A stretch of 64,000 nt of DNA. It comes from Limnephilus marmoratus (Eukaryota; Arthropoda; Insecta; Trichoptera; Limnephilidae). How positions within the stretch are numbered: position 1 is the first letter of the stretch; the number at the start of each line of letters is the position of its first letter. The stretch covers positions 49,897,117-49,961,116 of the forward strand of contig OU862912.1 in NCBI GenBank assembly GCA_917880885.1, in the 5' to 3' direction. Shown piece by piece: positions 10,011 through 22,029 of the stretch. Under the pieces are notes generated by a model. The model worked only from the letters and a program-made list of their open reading frames with translations, searched no databases and was not told the DNA's origin. Both the position numbers and the translations under genes were made by a program.

Positions 10011-10163
10011 TTGAAGTAAAACTTCTTTTCGCACGCTTGACTTAGGGAATAATGGTGAATGCGTGACGAGAGCGTTATGAAAAATATGATCGGGCGAGGC
10101 GAACGGTCGGGCGAGGCGAACGGAAGTTGAGAGGGAGATATAAGTTAGTGAAGTTTTACTTCA
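10011..10163. repeat. Short fold-back repeat with 17-bp internal duplication
   Basis: TTGAAGTAAAACTTC at 10011-10025 is inverted as GAAGTTTTACTTCA at 10150-10163. Between them GGGCGAGGCGAACGG occurs twice in tandem (about 10093-10125). Probably a small MITE; no clear TSD. Confidence 0.5.
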
Positions 10164-11189
10164 GTCGTGTGGTCTAAAGCACACTCGTTTTTTTCTATTT
10201 CACATTTATTAGTAATATCTTCTCCTTCAACATAAACACTTGAAATGCCCGGTAAGAGTTCTCCTTGTGTTCACGAAGTGTTCACAAAACAAACATTTAT
10301 GGTCCTGTTACTAAGAGCTCTGTTGTAACACAATATTGTCTTTTCGTTACATGTGTCGTTTACGAAAAACAGAAAAGGCTTATAGGACCAGCTAAATGTC
10401 CATTACGACAAAAATACACATTTATAGATTTGCATTCACAAGCTTACCTTACACTCACACAAAAATGTACATTGTTGTCATATGTGTACACAGTACTACG
10501 TGCGGCTTCGGTTAGGCTCCCCACAACAAAATAGAACAAAGTTAAAAATTCGCGATTGCATAGAGTTAAAACAACTGGATTTATATCATCATAAACCTCT
10601 ACGGCAGGGTTTCCCAAACTGTGTTCCGCGGAACCCTAGGGTTCCGTGGAACCTGAACAGGGGTTCCGCGACGGTTTGTCGGAAGAATTTCTTTTAATTA
10701 ATATACACATATTCATATTTCAACATAACTGAAATTATTCACAAGAAATTAGTTCTTAAGTCAGGCACTAGAACTAAACCCTTCCAGGTACAGAGACTAT
10801 GCTTTATGGAAGTTTAAAGAGCCGTTTATGCTGTTTTTGCAGTAAATCTTTATTTTACAAACATAACAAAATCTCTGAAATTTATAACTGTGCTGTGTAA
10901 TGTGTAATACTTTGATGAGAGTCAATAATAAGAACGTCTGTGCGATGTGGAAACAATAACAACGGGATAACGGATCTGCATATGTTTCACGAAATTTCGG
11001 TTCCCAAGGAACCCAACCATTTTTTTTTCGAAATCAACTTTACCTGAAAGTATAGAAATGTAAAAATCAACCATTCTTACTACATCCTCGTTAGCAATTA
11101 GTCGAAATATAAACGCATAAGGTGCCTTAAATTTTCAATGTTCATTCCAAACATTTTGATTTGTCTTTTTTTTGTCTTTTATATTTGTT

Positions 11190-11586
11190 TATGTGAATAC
11201 CTCTCAAGAGTCCCAACTGCTACCGTTTGGAGCCAGTGAGACTACGGCATCCCCAATTGGGGTAAGTTAAGAGGCTGACGGTAGTGAGTAGTGAAATGAG
11301 ATGGAGAAGATGAAGATTGGGAAGTATCTGTCTATTCAGATCTGGTCACCAAACACTGCTAAAGGCATTTCAAGTAACGTTTCAATTCTGAATGGTGGTC
11401 TTGCGCCAGGGCGTTACTGAGAGTATCTTCCACTCTGGAACGTGCTGCAAATATACTAAATATTATTTTTATGTGAATTAATTGTGAAATAGCACAAATT
11501 AATCAAATAAAATTTATTTGAGCACTCCGGGATTTGATCTCGCGACCTTAGGATTGTAAGCCTCACCCCTAAACCACGGCAGTCAT
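11190..11586 (-). mobile_element. tRNA-headed SINE 'A', copy 1
   Basis: Read on the minus strand it starts with a tRNA-like head at 11586-11520. An A-box-like TGGTTTAGGGGTGAGG and a B-box-like GAGATCAAATCCC are present. A conserved body follows (GTGCTATTTCACAATTAATTC; GCACGTTCCAGAGTGGAAG; CCACCATTCAGAATTGAAACG; CCCCAATTGGGGATGCC). It ends in GAGGTATTCACA. Other copies: 29908-30318, 35488-35850, 48768-49180, and a headless one at 42303-42460. It lies inside the hAT element and so inserted after it. Confidence 0.75.
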
Positions 11587-11738
11587 ACACAAATGTTTGA
11601 ATGAATAAAATTTTGAAGTATTTGAAGAGGTTTCTAAAGAATTTTAAGAATAGGTACGTACATAATTTGAAAACAACTCTTTTGCCATATTTTTCGAAAA
11701 CTGGTAAGGACGATTCCTGGGTTTGGAATTAATTTTCT

Positions 11739-12083
11739 GTGACAGCTAAATCAGTAGGCCTAAGCGCAAATGAGTATGAAAATCTAATTGATTTAATTAG
11801 TTCCTCTTACTTGGCACCAAAAAACAATGATCATCCTTTCAATGATTTCTGGGTGAGGTTGTCAGAAGAGTGGGTACCCCAATTTACCAAAACACGCTAT
11901 ATTGTTTTACTTCCGTTTTTACAACCTTTTTATGAGAAGCGGGATTTTCTAATTATGCTGCAACCAAGCCACAGTGCAGGAACAGGCTCGACGCCACATT
12001 AGATATTAAAATCCGACTTACCAATATTTTGTCTGATATCAAGAAAATATGCAGTGCACGGACTCAAAGTCGTCAAAGTCATT
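11739..12083 (+). pseudogene. hAT transposase C-terminal fragment (ZBED5/SCAND3-like)
   Basis: A first frame (11739-12002) contains NDFWVRLSEEWVPQF and VLLPFLQPFYEKRDF, matching the conserved FW-x-x-L...Y-P-x-L...L-LPF-x-T-x-Y-C-E-x-x-F block of the hAT dimerisation region. After a frameshift near 11970 the sequence continues RNRLDATLDIKIRL and SDIKKICS to a stop at about 12083, which is the usual end of these proteins. The catalytic domain upstream is missing. Broken by frameshift and truncation. Confidence 0.75.
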
Positions 12084-12744
12084 AGGTGCTTTATTTATTC
12101 CATTTTGTTTTGTTTACATTCCATTTTCTTATATACTAAATAAATAATATATTTAATAACATTTTTTTTAAATTTTACTTTTAGAAATTACAAAACCTAA
12201 AAATAACCCAAGTGTTCCGTGAAAATTTACGGGTTTGCAAAGTGTTCCATTGCAGAAAAAGTTTGGGAAACCCTGCCTACGGCAATTGTACGAAATGTGG
12301 GCTCATCTTTGGTGTTTTATTTCAATGACAGCGACGTTAAAACATTTCCACTCTGATGTAATGCTTTTGACAGGCGTCCAATTAAGGAACTATATTTCGC
12401 AGTGACATTAATTTTAATGGTATTTTTCTTCTGGTGTTTCTATTTTTATATTTCATACAACACACCCGACACCACGGGCAACCCTAGTGATGTGAAGTTG
12501 GCAGTACGGCGAGGAGGCAATCACGAAGCACAACCAAAATTATTAAGATCCTAGGATTACCGCTATTAAATAAAATGACCCCAAATTCATTTAAATGGAT
12601 TAGTAAAAAAATGCTAATTTGGATTGTGTGATACACATGATTATACGATTATACACGTAGTTTCACAATACTTCAACAGATGTCGTTAGGATAGATGAAT
12701 GTTTGATGTTTTCGGGTGTCTCAACAGATTTCAGTTAAGTAGTA

Positions 12745-12908
12745 TCTTAGAAGAGGGTCATCTATCGTCTAAACAGAAACGGGTGATCCGTTTGATAGAT
12801 TCCCCTTTTTCTTTGACTGCAATCTTTAGGACAATCGTCAGGTAGGTATGTTGTCCTAGTTCGAGCGGTATTACAATTGAAGATGCTCCGAGGAACTAGC
12901 GTCATTGA
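12745..12908 (+). mobile_element. LINE 'C' tail, left part, split by a hAT insertion
   Basis: It matches 13979-14365 and 46143-46522: AGAAACGGG(T/C)GATCCGTTTGA, GATTGCAATCTTTAG, AGGTAGGTATG(T)TGTCC and TAGCGTCATTGA. It stops at GTCATTGA and resumes at 13951 (GTCATTGATCCCTTCGGCAC), on the other side of the hAT element. Confidence 0.75.
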
Positions 12909-13950
12909 CAGCCCCGGATCTTCGTTTTTTTTTAGGCGGGGCAAAAACTGAAAAATGCCGCCCCCGCCCACTTAGGTATCTATATTTATTTTAACCTTGC
13001 TGGGGGGGGGGGGGCATATTCGAATCAAAGAACTGGTTTTACTGTAACTAATTAAGAAATTTAATTATAGCTACACCCAGAACATGCAAATGGTTTTCCT
13101 TAAATTCTGGCTGCATATAGTCTGCAACCAGAATTTTAAAACTGCACTTTGAACACGAGAATGGTTTCCATCAAAATGCTTCAGCAGATGAAATCACAAC
13201 TGAAATTTATCTTGCTGGCTGCTTATTCGTTTTAAACTGCTACATTGCATTGTATTTAAATAAAAGCTGAAATAAAAAGGCTGTTTTACTTCTCAGTCAT
13301 ATGATGGCTGCCATCGTGTAATAAACAAATCATGACACGCATAACGACGTAAAAATTTTAAGTAAGTTTGAATAATGACGAATTGACGACGTAAGTGATT
13401 GCACGTATTAAATTGAGTTTAAAAAATAAATATAGTAACTTAAAAAGCATAAGATAGTTATATAAAATACTTACCCAGAAAAGCGATCGATGAACTGTGA
13501 TAGATTTATTGATGCGACACTAATGACATCAGTATTGTACCTTCGGTTAATCAACAAGTACTAAAGAGTAAAAATAAACAACACACTTTTGACACATTTT
13601 TAAAACAAAACACTGTCGTGGAGAGAGATCGACGAGGGACTTTTCGAATATAGCTTCATCTCTTTCGCACGCACGGTAACCAGAGCAGACGCGTGCTGCC
13701 GCGATCTGTGGTTCCTGCGGGCGAGCGGGTCGGGTGCGTATTTTGAACTATGCCTACGCGCCTCGCGAATAATAAATGTTCGTGCAGCACGTCTCACTCA
13801 GGGCTCTGGGTATCAGTCGAGTTAATATGGCCGTGAAATTTCTCTACTTGTACTATTATTTATTCCGTGGTCAAAGTTGAGTTTGGCCGCCCTCTGAACT
13901 TGCCGCCCGGGGCATGGGCCCCGGCTTGCCCCCCATTAGATCCGGGGCTG
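12909..13950. mobile_element. hAT-type transposon with perfect 8-bp TSD
   Basis: Termini CAGCCCCGGATCT (12909-) and AGATCCGGGGCTG (-13950) are inverted, and GTCATTGA is duplicated exactly at 12901-12908 and 13951-13958. The length is 1042 bp. The subterminal regions are GC-rich with a G13 run (about 13002-13014) and CCGCCCGGGGCATGGGCCCC. A 65-codon minus frame (13600-13797) shows no domain. No transposase is recognisable, so it is non-autonomous or badly decayed. The exact TSD implies a later date than the LINE tail it splits. Confidence 0.85.
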
Positions 13951-13978
13951 GTCATTGATCCCTTCGGCACCGGTGCAT

Positions 13979-14365
13979 AGTCTTGGCTCTGTGCAGAAAC
14001 GGGCGATCCGTTTGACAGATTCCCTTAACTAACAAGTGGATTGCAATCTTTAGAGCACAGGCGTCAGGTAGGTATGTTGTCCTTTTCCCCCCGGTATTAC
14101 AATGGAAGATGTAGCGTCATTGATCCCTTCGGCACCGGTGCATAGTCGGGAAACAAGCCAAACGCGCGCCCAACAACAAGCCAATATGTACACGGTTGAC
14201 ATTGTCTACGATTCGTTCTTAAGTTCAACAGCTCGGCTGTGGAATGATTTGCCGGAATCTGTGTTTCCTTCCTCGTACAATATGGGTATTTTCAAGACCC
14301 GTCTACTCCTTCCTCTCCTTAACACAGGATCTTCAAAGATGACTTAGTGTGGAGTTAATGTAAAA
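13979..14365 (+). mobile_element. LINE 'C' 3' end, copy 2
   Basis: It starts at TTGGCTCTGTGCAGAAACGG and ends GGAGTTAATGTAAAAAAA. The coding part is described separately. It directly follows the right remnant of copy 1 (13959-13978), so two LINE C tails are in tandem. Confidence 0.75.
14102..14347 (+). pseudogene. LINE ORF2 extreme C-terminus (family C)
   Basis: 81 codons with ASLIPSAPVHSRET, then SFLSSTARLWNDLPESVFP and NMGIFKTRL. The core R-x-x-(K/R)LWN-x-LP-x-x-VFP-x-x-Y-x-x-x-x-FK is the conserved end of many arthropod non-LTR ORF2 proteins. Related copies: 23120-23481 (minus), 46192-46413 (plus), 45551-45735 (minus). The upstream RT is absent. Confidence 0.8.
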
Positions 14366-16479
14366 AAAATCTGATTAATCCGGTTGTGACAAAAACAGCT
14401 GACGTGTTCGCATTCGTCCAGATAAAGTGATGTACAAAAAGTTATGTATTGCATTTCATTTAAACAATTAATTTACAATAATTCGTTATGACTATATATA
14501 TTTTCAAAACGTAGTCTCAAATCGGCCGAGAACCCGTAAAAACATTGTCTGTAAAGTTAATTGGCGTACGTCCTTTTATTTATTTTAAGTAAGCCTGTCT
14601 CAAGGGATGAGCCCACCCGATTCAAGTTAGTTCTGACTCCTCCCGTCTGGAGTCTAGACTGATTCAAAAATGGGAAAGGAAAACGTAAAATGGAAAGGTT
14701 TTTCACATCATATAACTTAAAGGAATCTGAAACGTTGAAGCACTATATCTAAACGTGTTCGGAGTCTTCGAAAGTCTAATTTTCAAGAAATTGTTGATGT
14801 TTCACGGAAATAAACTTCCAATGGCAACAAGTTTGAGTGGTACTCTCAGTATCGCCCTGGTTGAAAACCACCTTTCAGAATCAGTTAACTTAACATTATT
14901 TTGTATAATAATATTCATTCTTCAAAAAACATTATTATACGGGAGTTGACGCGATCGCCTCGCGTCACTTCAACGGGTCAGAAAAGGAGCGGAATGTCTT
15001 AGTCCTAAATGACTACCTGTGGTTCCCAATGAATTGAATGCCACCCTGTGACCGCTGTGACCAAAGCAGAGTATATCACAATAACGTGCTTACACGAACT
15101 TATAGTACGCATTAACATCAAGTTAATTAACATGTTTGGCACTAGCCCACTGTGAAAAAAAATATGGATATTTTTTTAAATTTAATTTTCTGAAAGATGC
15201 ATTGGTTAAGAATGCTTTCACCAAATATTTTTAAAAAATTCATAAAGTTGACGTAGATACAGCATTTTATGCGAAAACGTTTGAAACAGTTTGTATGTTG
15301 AATTATCCTTCAGCAAAACTTTGGACGCGTTTTTCTCAAAATTCCTCTATTCAACCTGGTTGACAGCATATTAAAAAAAAACTATACATCCGATTTACAT
15401 GCACCAAGTCCTTAACTCTTTAAAAATCCTGGCTCTATGCACCACGTAGGGACTTTTTCATAAAGGGTTCCCTTCGATTTTTTTTAACGATGAAAATTTT
15501 CCATAAAAACCGGAAATAGAATTCGTTGGTCTGTCATTTTTTTTTCTTTTCAGATATCAAAATTCCCCTACGTGGTTCCTTAAACCTATATATCTAGTTT
15601 TTAGACATATTTTTAATTTATTATTTTGATAAACCGAATGGCTTTATCGCTGACAACCACCGAGCAGCAATTTCGTCGGAGTGTTCCGTTGAAAGCGGCG
15701 TACACCACAAACCATACATTAGATTCGTGTATAAAAATTTTATTCAGTCTTCTCTGTATGTACTCATTGACTACGAGTTTTAATAAAAAAAATCCATTCA
15801 TCGTTTGCTTGAAAATAATTACGACAAATACACCCTTTTAACTCTGCCATTGACGGAGAGCAAAACAAAGACACCAGAAACCAATGATTAACTAAAATTG
15901 GCATTGGGAAGTTAGATTTTGAAATGAGAATCTTTTATTAACCAGCCTATTCAGTTAGAAACTATTCGAAAAAATGAAGAAGACAGTACAAAATTCGAGG
16001 TTTTTTGTTTCCAGCGAGAAAAAAGAAAGGGATTGTCATTGTATGATGGATGTATGAAATATTAATTAGTTGTCAGAACATCTTTTAATTCGAAATATTC
16101 AAACCAAACAGTACCTTTATTAAGTTCCGTGTTTATTTTAGTTATGACAAATTAAAACAATTGTTATTGTCGGCGTATCGGAGAACACGAAAGGTGATCG
16201 TTAGGGTTTTGTCAAAGGGAGGCCATCATCATTCACCACCAATTTCACCAATCGAACTAAGCGACCGCAATGCTTAAAATAAATTATGTAAAAATAAACT
16301 GTAAACAAGAACAACGTACTCAGAAAATTTAAAAAAAATGGTTAACTAACACGTTTGTAAAACATTGACATTTTTTTTGTGAATGTAGTAGTAACCAGTA
16401 AAAATGCTGAAATTGAAAATTAGAAACCTTTTACTTTGACTCTTCAATCCCTTTTCAATATACATATTATATTTTAGAA
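14366..16479. other. Intergenic, nothing recognised
   Basis: About 2.1 kb of AT-rich DNA with T-runs. Opposed open frames at 15613-15801 (minus) and 15626-15841 (plus) overlap and match nothing I know. No TIR or RT seen. Confidence 0.5.
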
Positions 16480-16720
16480 TATACCTCCCCAGCCATGAGT
16501 ACTTCTCTCCCGGTGAGACCGGTACACCAGGGGGCACTGATTTCTTAGGACTTAGAACACGTGCTCTGAGGATGGGAAGGAGGTTGAAGTTTAATCGACT
16601 GGTATACATGGCAACCTAATAAGCCACTATTGGAATATAGAATGGGCAGGAATGAACGAATCGATTGAACGTTGTTTTTTTATCTTCTTTACGACTTTCT
16701 TATTCTTGTCTATTCTTGGC
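16480..16720 (+). repeat. Unclassified dispersed repeat 'D', copy 1
   Basis: It aligns with 63535-63770: GTACACCAG-GGGGCACTGATTT (other copy CACCAGTGGGCACTGATTT), CACGTGCTCT, GGGAAGGAGG, GGTATA, then a T/C-rich stretch with TTCTTGG/CTCTTCTTGG. Same orientation in both. No coding, no TSD found. Confidence 0.5.
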
Positions 16721-16920
16721 TCTTCTTGGCTCTCCTTGGTTCTTTATGCAATTTCACTTTTCATGCACATTCTTATTACCTTTTTACTATCTTCAGACTC
16801 TTTCTTGTCTCTTCTAGTCTCTTCTTAGCTCGTCTTGCCTCTTGTATATTCTCGCCTCTTTATGGTTCGTCATGCCTTTTGTTGGTACATCTTAAATCCA
16901 TTTTATATTTTAGAACATAA

Positions 16921-19240
16921 AATAAAGAAACTCTAATTAACAACTTGGGATGAATTTTTTGTAATTCTTTGGTTGCGACATGTTTGACAATTGTCTGGTT
17001 ACGTGAGAAAACGACAAATAACGCTACGTAAAATAATGGATTTTGCGACTGCTATCCGAATTCAATTTATGGCTTTGGAAATACGATGAAAGAGATCTAC
17101 CAATTAACTATTAGCTGCGTACATAATGCAATTGTTGGTTTGGTCCAAGATTAAGCATTGTTAAAAGAAGATTAATAGCCTAAAAAAATATGGGAAGAAT
17201 TATCTACGGAAACTTATATAAATGTGAACAAACCCATGATTTATTGAAAGAAAGTCATTATTTTCATCCAAGAACCATTAAATTGAGCTTTCTATGAAGA
17301 CAAATCTCTCGTATTTTAAATGATTACCGCAAAACCTACGTATTTACTTAGTTTGATTAACGACTAACCTAAGAAATCGTATAACCTTGAATATTATAAT
17401 CTCATTCCACAGAAAACGATTAAAAAAATACAAAATGAGATCGAATTTTTAATTAAAATTTTATAATCGTAAAATACACAACCTTTAGTATTTTCCGAAT
17501 CAACAAAGAACATAAATAAAATTATTTATATAAAAAAATCAAATAATTTTATTAATCGGAAAAATCCTATTTAGTAGTAATATTTTACTTAATAATCTGA
17601 GACGAACTGTTAATAATATAATATAAATATTTCGAACATACCTTAATATATAACACCCGTATCCTGTATTATTATGTAGTTAGATGATGGATGATGATCT
17701 AGAAACCCTTAAGAGGAAGCCACAACCCAAAAGTGTGTATTTTCTTAATGTGCCTTATATCGCCACAAATATAGGTAGTATGCATAAAAATCGCTTGGCA
17801 AACTGAGTCCAGAAAGGTTAGATTTCAGCACAAAAGCGGTTTTTATTTATTTTGTGAATAATTTTATAAGAAAGAAACAAGGGAAACTGTCACAGATAAA
17901 TCTTAGTCATACCTAATACTGTATTTTTTAAAGTTGTTTTAGTCACGCCTTCATACATTTCTACCGACAAAATATTTTTTTTAGTAATTCACGCTTTTAT
18001 TTTTCGTAAAGTAATTAATTTTTTTTTTATTCTACTGAAACCGGACGATAGGAAAAGCTCCAATTTATCCAAAACTTGGTATTCACAACATAAACCGATT
18101 CGCAGAAAATATTAATCTAAAATAATAATTTCACTTTAAGTTTCGCCTTATAAACCAAATAATCATATTCCTCAAATAACTCTAGATCTAATAAATAAAT
18201 AATTAATATTTTATCTTTTACCAACACAAGTTACACTTGTACATGCGCAATCCGTGGCGTAATTTTCCAATTAGACTTAACGTAGATGAACACTACAGTC
18301 GACGTATTATTCTCGAGTGCTTCGGGATAAGAAAACGGTCGAGCAAAATAATATAACAAATTCCAATTATCCGATTTATTATTTATCCAAGGCGAACAAA
18401 TACATGGGCCGAGACATGGTTTTTTATAGTATTACAAAAGAAACATAAACACGTGCGTATGAATCTACTAATCATTTAGAACGAGGCACGATAAACTTTT
18501 ACACCAAGTCGCCATATGTGTTGCGTATTAAATTTAAAATCTCCTAACATTGTTATAGTTTTGATTTTGGATGACGTTTTGATAATAATAATTTATTTTT
18601 CATTAACTGGCTTTTCGAGATGGTACTGTGTGTTTTATTGGAGAAAATTAATCATATGAATCATAGAAAATATCTCCCGAGATAAAAGTTTTCCCTTTTT
18701 AAAATACCTACGGTAAATCACATTCCCTTGTCAAGAGCATTTAGGAAGGTACAAACATAATACAGCCTTTTGTTTTACAAACTTTTCCCGTAGACATTTC
18801 CGCTGTGCGAAATTTTGCGAATATCATTTAAGACTAAACCTACATTTTGTACAGGGTCACACCGAAAACAAGCCTTTAAGTTTATTAGTTTTATAGAGAT
18901 AAATGATGCCTATCGCGAAACTTTTATAATTCTCCTTAAAGTTTCGTTGAAAATATACACGAAATTTATTTATGCCGTTTGGCATATAAATCTCACGTTA
19001 TTACTCCAGGAAGTTAATATCCCACTAGGCCACACAAATGATTTTCCTAAGACGATACATCTATCAGTAAAATGTGCAAAAAATATCTTTTAAAATGTAT
19101 TTAATAATTATTGATCTGCTAATCGGCAGGTGTGCAATATACAGAAGAATGCCGTAACCTAACAATACATCGTTTGGACGAATATATCTAAGTTTAGCAT
19201 TTAATGTTGAAAACCATCATCAATATACAACACGGCACTA
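16921..19240. other. AT-rich intergenic, nothing recognised
   Basis: The most AT-rich quiet stretch of the window. Open frames are short (the longest, 18815-19093 plus, is 92 codons and unrecognised). No repeats shared with other parts were seen. Confidence 0.5.
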
Positions 19241-20310
19241 CGATTTGTCCTTGAAAGATCGGCAAATCAGCCGACATCTCGTTCGGGAATAAAGGATCAA
19301 TTATTATTCTCTCCAAGAGGAGATTCGATTCACAAACACATAAATTTTACAGCATAAATATATTCCTCGGTCATTTATACCCATCAACGAAGTGTCTAAC
19401 GTTTTTTTTAACGAGAACAAAAAAAAAAGAATTGAAGGCTAGAGTTAAGTCCGGCGTTGTAAAACCCGTCAAGGCCGCCTTGCAGTATGGGCCCGTAGCC
19501 GGAGCCCCGACACAAACATATTAGGGACTTAGATTGGGTCGTAAACAAAAAGCTCATTCATTAATCGCAGATCCAGACATGCCGGCAGCGATCTGTTATA
19601 AACTTACTAAATAATGCTAGACCGGCTCGCGACTCTGACATGACGTAATGATCTAGTGTCCCACATTGCAGATGTGGGTATTTTTACAACGTTTAAACGC
19701 GATTCAAATAAAATCGCTCCAATTGATTAATCAAACCGCTCGACAGGTTAGTCAACAGGATTACGAAGCATCAAAATGATTGAGGGCTTTCCATTAATCA
19801 TTAGTTATTGGGAAATCGTCGAAGCAGGGAATGCGCCGCCAACGTATTGGCGTGACACTTTCGGTTCAGTGTCCACTGTCCAGTCCACTGTCCTGGTCTC
19901 TCTTGCCAATTTCCCTCGCGTCTTGATTACCGCACGTAAGTTCCGCGTGGAGCCCGCATTCAACCGGTTCAACATCTAATGGACCATTCTAGATTCTACA
20001 ATGGTGCGGGTCGCCATATAGTAGGAAAGGCCTTGGCATTCCGCAGGCAGATCAATCACTCGCCACAATAAATTAATGTTCCCGAGAAACACCCGCAGAC
20101 GGTGGATAAATAATAAACAGGCCGATGCCGGTGGTTTACAGTTTGCAGAAACGGCCGCACCGCGGCGCACGTGTTGCCCGAAAAGGCGGGGGAAATGACA
20201 GCCGCCATTATGGAAATGGACGCCACGGCAAGGGAGATTTCCGCCCAAGAATCATATACACAGACCACACAACACACGCTTCAAAACCTGATGCCTGCAA
20301 GAATCAATAA
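19241..20310. other. GC-elevated unique-looking stretch
   Basis: Relative to its AT-rich flanks this kilobase is GC-rich and lacks any repeat seen elsewhere in the window. Short frames on both strands (19776-19979; 19976-20277) overlap and show no domain. It contains homeodomain-type ATTAATCATTAG. It may be conserved host non-coding DNA, but only comparison between species could show that. Confidence 0.3.
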
Positions 20311-20363
20311 CACTTTTGTGGACTTAGTTTGACACTGCAGTTGCAATCAAGTATAAAAACATA

Positions 20364-20825
20364 CCGTGGGGTAATTACTACACCTAAGTAATTGTAAAGT
20401 TAATAAATGAAAAGTGTGGTTAAATCGTAGATTTGTTTGTGGGGAATCGTAAAACTTGTGTTTTGGAAATAAGAAAATGGCTAATAATTTTTTTTATGTA
20501 TTTTTTATTTACAAAATGGAAAGACTTACCTAGTTGTTATATACAAAAAATGCAACGAAAGCAAATACACAAATTTTAGTGCTACAACTTAGTTGCCTAA
20601 TTAAAACATGGAAAAACACTTGTAGTAACCAGAGTTACCTAATCATAGAATTAAACGATACCCTTTCTTTAAGATACCCACAAAAACATATTCAAATAAC
20701 TCGATGATTCTAACGCGTTACGACTTTTCTGTTTGTGGCATTCGTAGGCGAGGAAATAAAATTACGCTTTTAGTGTGTGACTCAAAACGCTGATTTTTGA
20801 GTTTGTTGTAGTAATTACCCCACGA
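20364..20825. mobile_element. TA-flanked MITE (462 bp)
   Basis: CGTGGGGTAATTACTAC at 20365-20381 is exactly inverted at 20808-20824, with TA at 20362-20363 and 20826-20827. TA duplication points to Tc1/mariner ancestry (inference). The interior is AT-rich and has no coding. Confidence 0.75.
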
Positions 20826-21597
20826 TATAATAATGCTAATTTGCTAAATGCTGACAAAGCCACAATCATAATTGTTTCAGTTTCTAATGCCGATTAATTA
20901 TGGCGTCAACACATTATATTTTGATGTCGGAATGAGAAAGAACCCAAACATCACTCTCCTCACTCAGCGTGATTAATACAAGCACGTTGAATATTCACCC
21001 CGACTCGGAATATATTTAGCATCTTAACCTGACAAATAATGTGGAATATTTCAGATGTTGCCACTCGCTACTGTAACCGAAGTAAGAAGTTTGCAGAAGG
21101 AGGGCTAACGAGAAAGATCTATTACCCAAGTTGACATAGTCAAAACGCTGTTGGCATACGCCTAATACCCAGTGCTTAGAGTTAAACAAACGTGATAGCC
21201 GCTGATGCAAAAGGAGTTATTAAAACAACCAACAACAATGAATAATAATTACGCAACATAAATACCAAGACATTTTCAAGATTCAGGAGTCGTGCCAAGA
21301 CAAATAGTTCAAACGAAAATCAAATTAGTCTTTTGCAATCAGCAGAAAAGCAGAAGTAAGGTGGGCTGACGTCTTTAGGAATCCGCGGCTAAGGTACCTA
21401 CAAAATATGCTTACTTTAAAGATTTTAATTTTTTATATTATTTCATAGAATAAAGGAGAACACAAAAAATGCGACGTGGGCGTGTTCACGATCCAAAACA
21501 AATGACTGACAAATTCTTCGCTTAAATTTCTAACAGAAATCAATTATTACTTATTTGATACAATAACTTATATTTTACAAGATAATTTGATAACGTT

Positions 21598-21630
21598 GGC
21601 CTCACTGGGTGGCTTACCCGTGCTGAGGCC
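21598..21630. repeat. Stem-loop GGCCTCA/TGAGGCC
   Basis: GGCCTCA (21598-21604) pairs with TGAGGCC (21624-21630), and an inner GGGT/ACCC stem stacks on it. A 33-nt hairpin in AT-rich surroundings. Function unknown. Confidence 0.4.
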
Positions 21631-21869
21631 CCCATTTTACATTACAAACTTCAATAAGATGAAGTAATAAATTTTAATAAAATACATAAAGGCGGCAATG
21701 GAAAAAAAATCAGCATATATTATTAGGTACGATCGTGTATAACAAATAATGTGTGTTTTATAATGGTATTACGTAAATGTTTTATTCTTTTAAGTTATTA
21801 AGTTTTGTAATATTGTCTTTTTTGTCCCTTAATCCGTCTTATAAATTTGTATCTATTTTTTTTCGTTAT

Positions 21870-22015
21870 TTCTTCTTTGGGGCAGATCCGGTAGATGTGT
21901 ACCGCATCAACCGGATCTGCCCTGATGATGGACACTTCAACGCTGTCCTAAACGTTGGCTAAAGAAGGAGGTAGCGCAACACTGCATAACACCCCAAAAA
22001 CAAATAACGAAAATA
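21870..22015 (+). ncRNA. Hammerhead-like motif in a Penelope-type terminus, copy 1
   Basis: CTGATGA (21922-21928) is followed by a stem GGACA/TGTCC (21930-21934 with 21944-21948) and then TAAACG, where the hammerhead consensus has GAAA. Directly 5' is a 41-nt hairpin: GGCAGATCCGG (21881-21891) pairs with CCGGATCTGCC (21911-21921) and encloses GATGTG/CGCATC. CTTCTTT (21872-21878) can pair with AAAGAAG (21962-21968) to close a three-way junction. Penelope-like elements are known to carry hammerhead motifs in their terminal repeats. A better-preserved core is at 58348-58380. The G-to-T change in GAAA should abolish cleavage here. Confidence 0.5.
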
Positions 22016-22029
22016 CCTTTGGCCGTGAA

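Larger units (their letters stand above)
10605..12275 (+). mobile_element. hAT transposon remnant holding a SINE
   Basis: Perfect 16-bp inverted termini: CAGGGTTTCCCAAACT at 10605-10620 and AGTTTGGGAAACCCTG at 12260-12275. The flanks share CTACGG (left CTCTACGG, right CCTACGGC), the remains of an 8-bp TSD. The interior carries a hAT transposase C-terminus (11739-12083) and a minus-strand SINE (11190-11586). The subterminal GTTCCGCGGAACCC and AGTGTTCC words are typical of the ZBED5/SCAND3-like hAT group in animals. Confidence 0.8.

Noticed and set aside
20056..20310. Three overlapping frames of 60-90 codons in the GC-elevated stretch
   Set aside because: Higher GC lowers stop frequency; no domain recognised on any strand.
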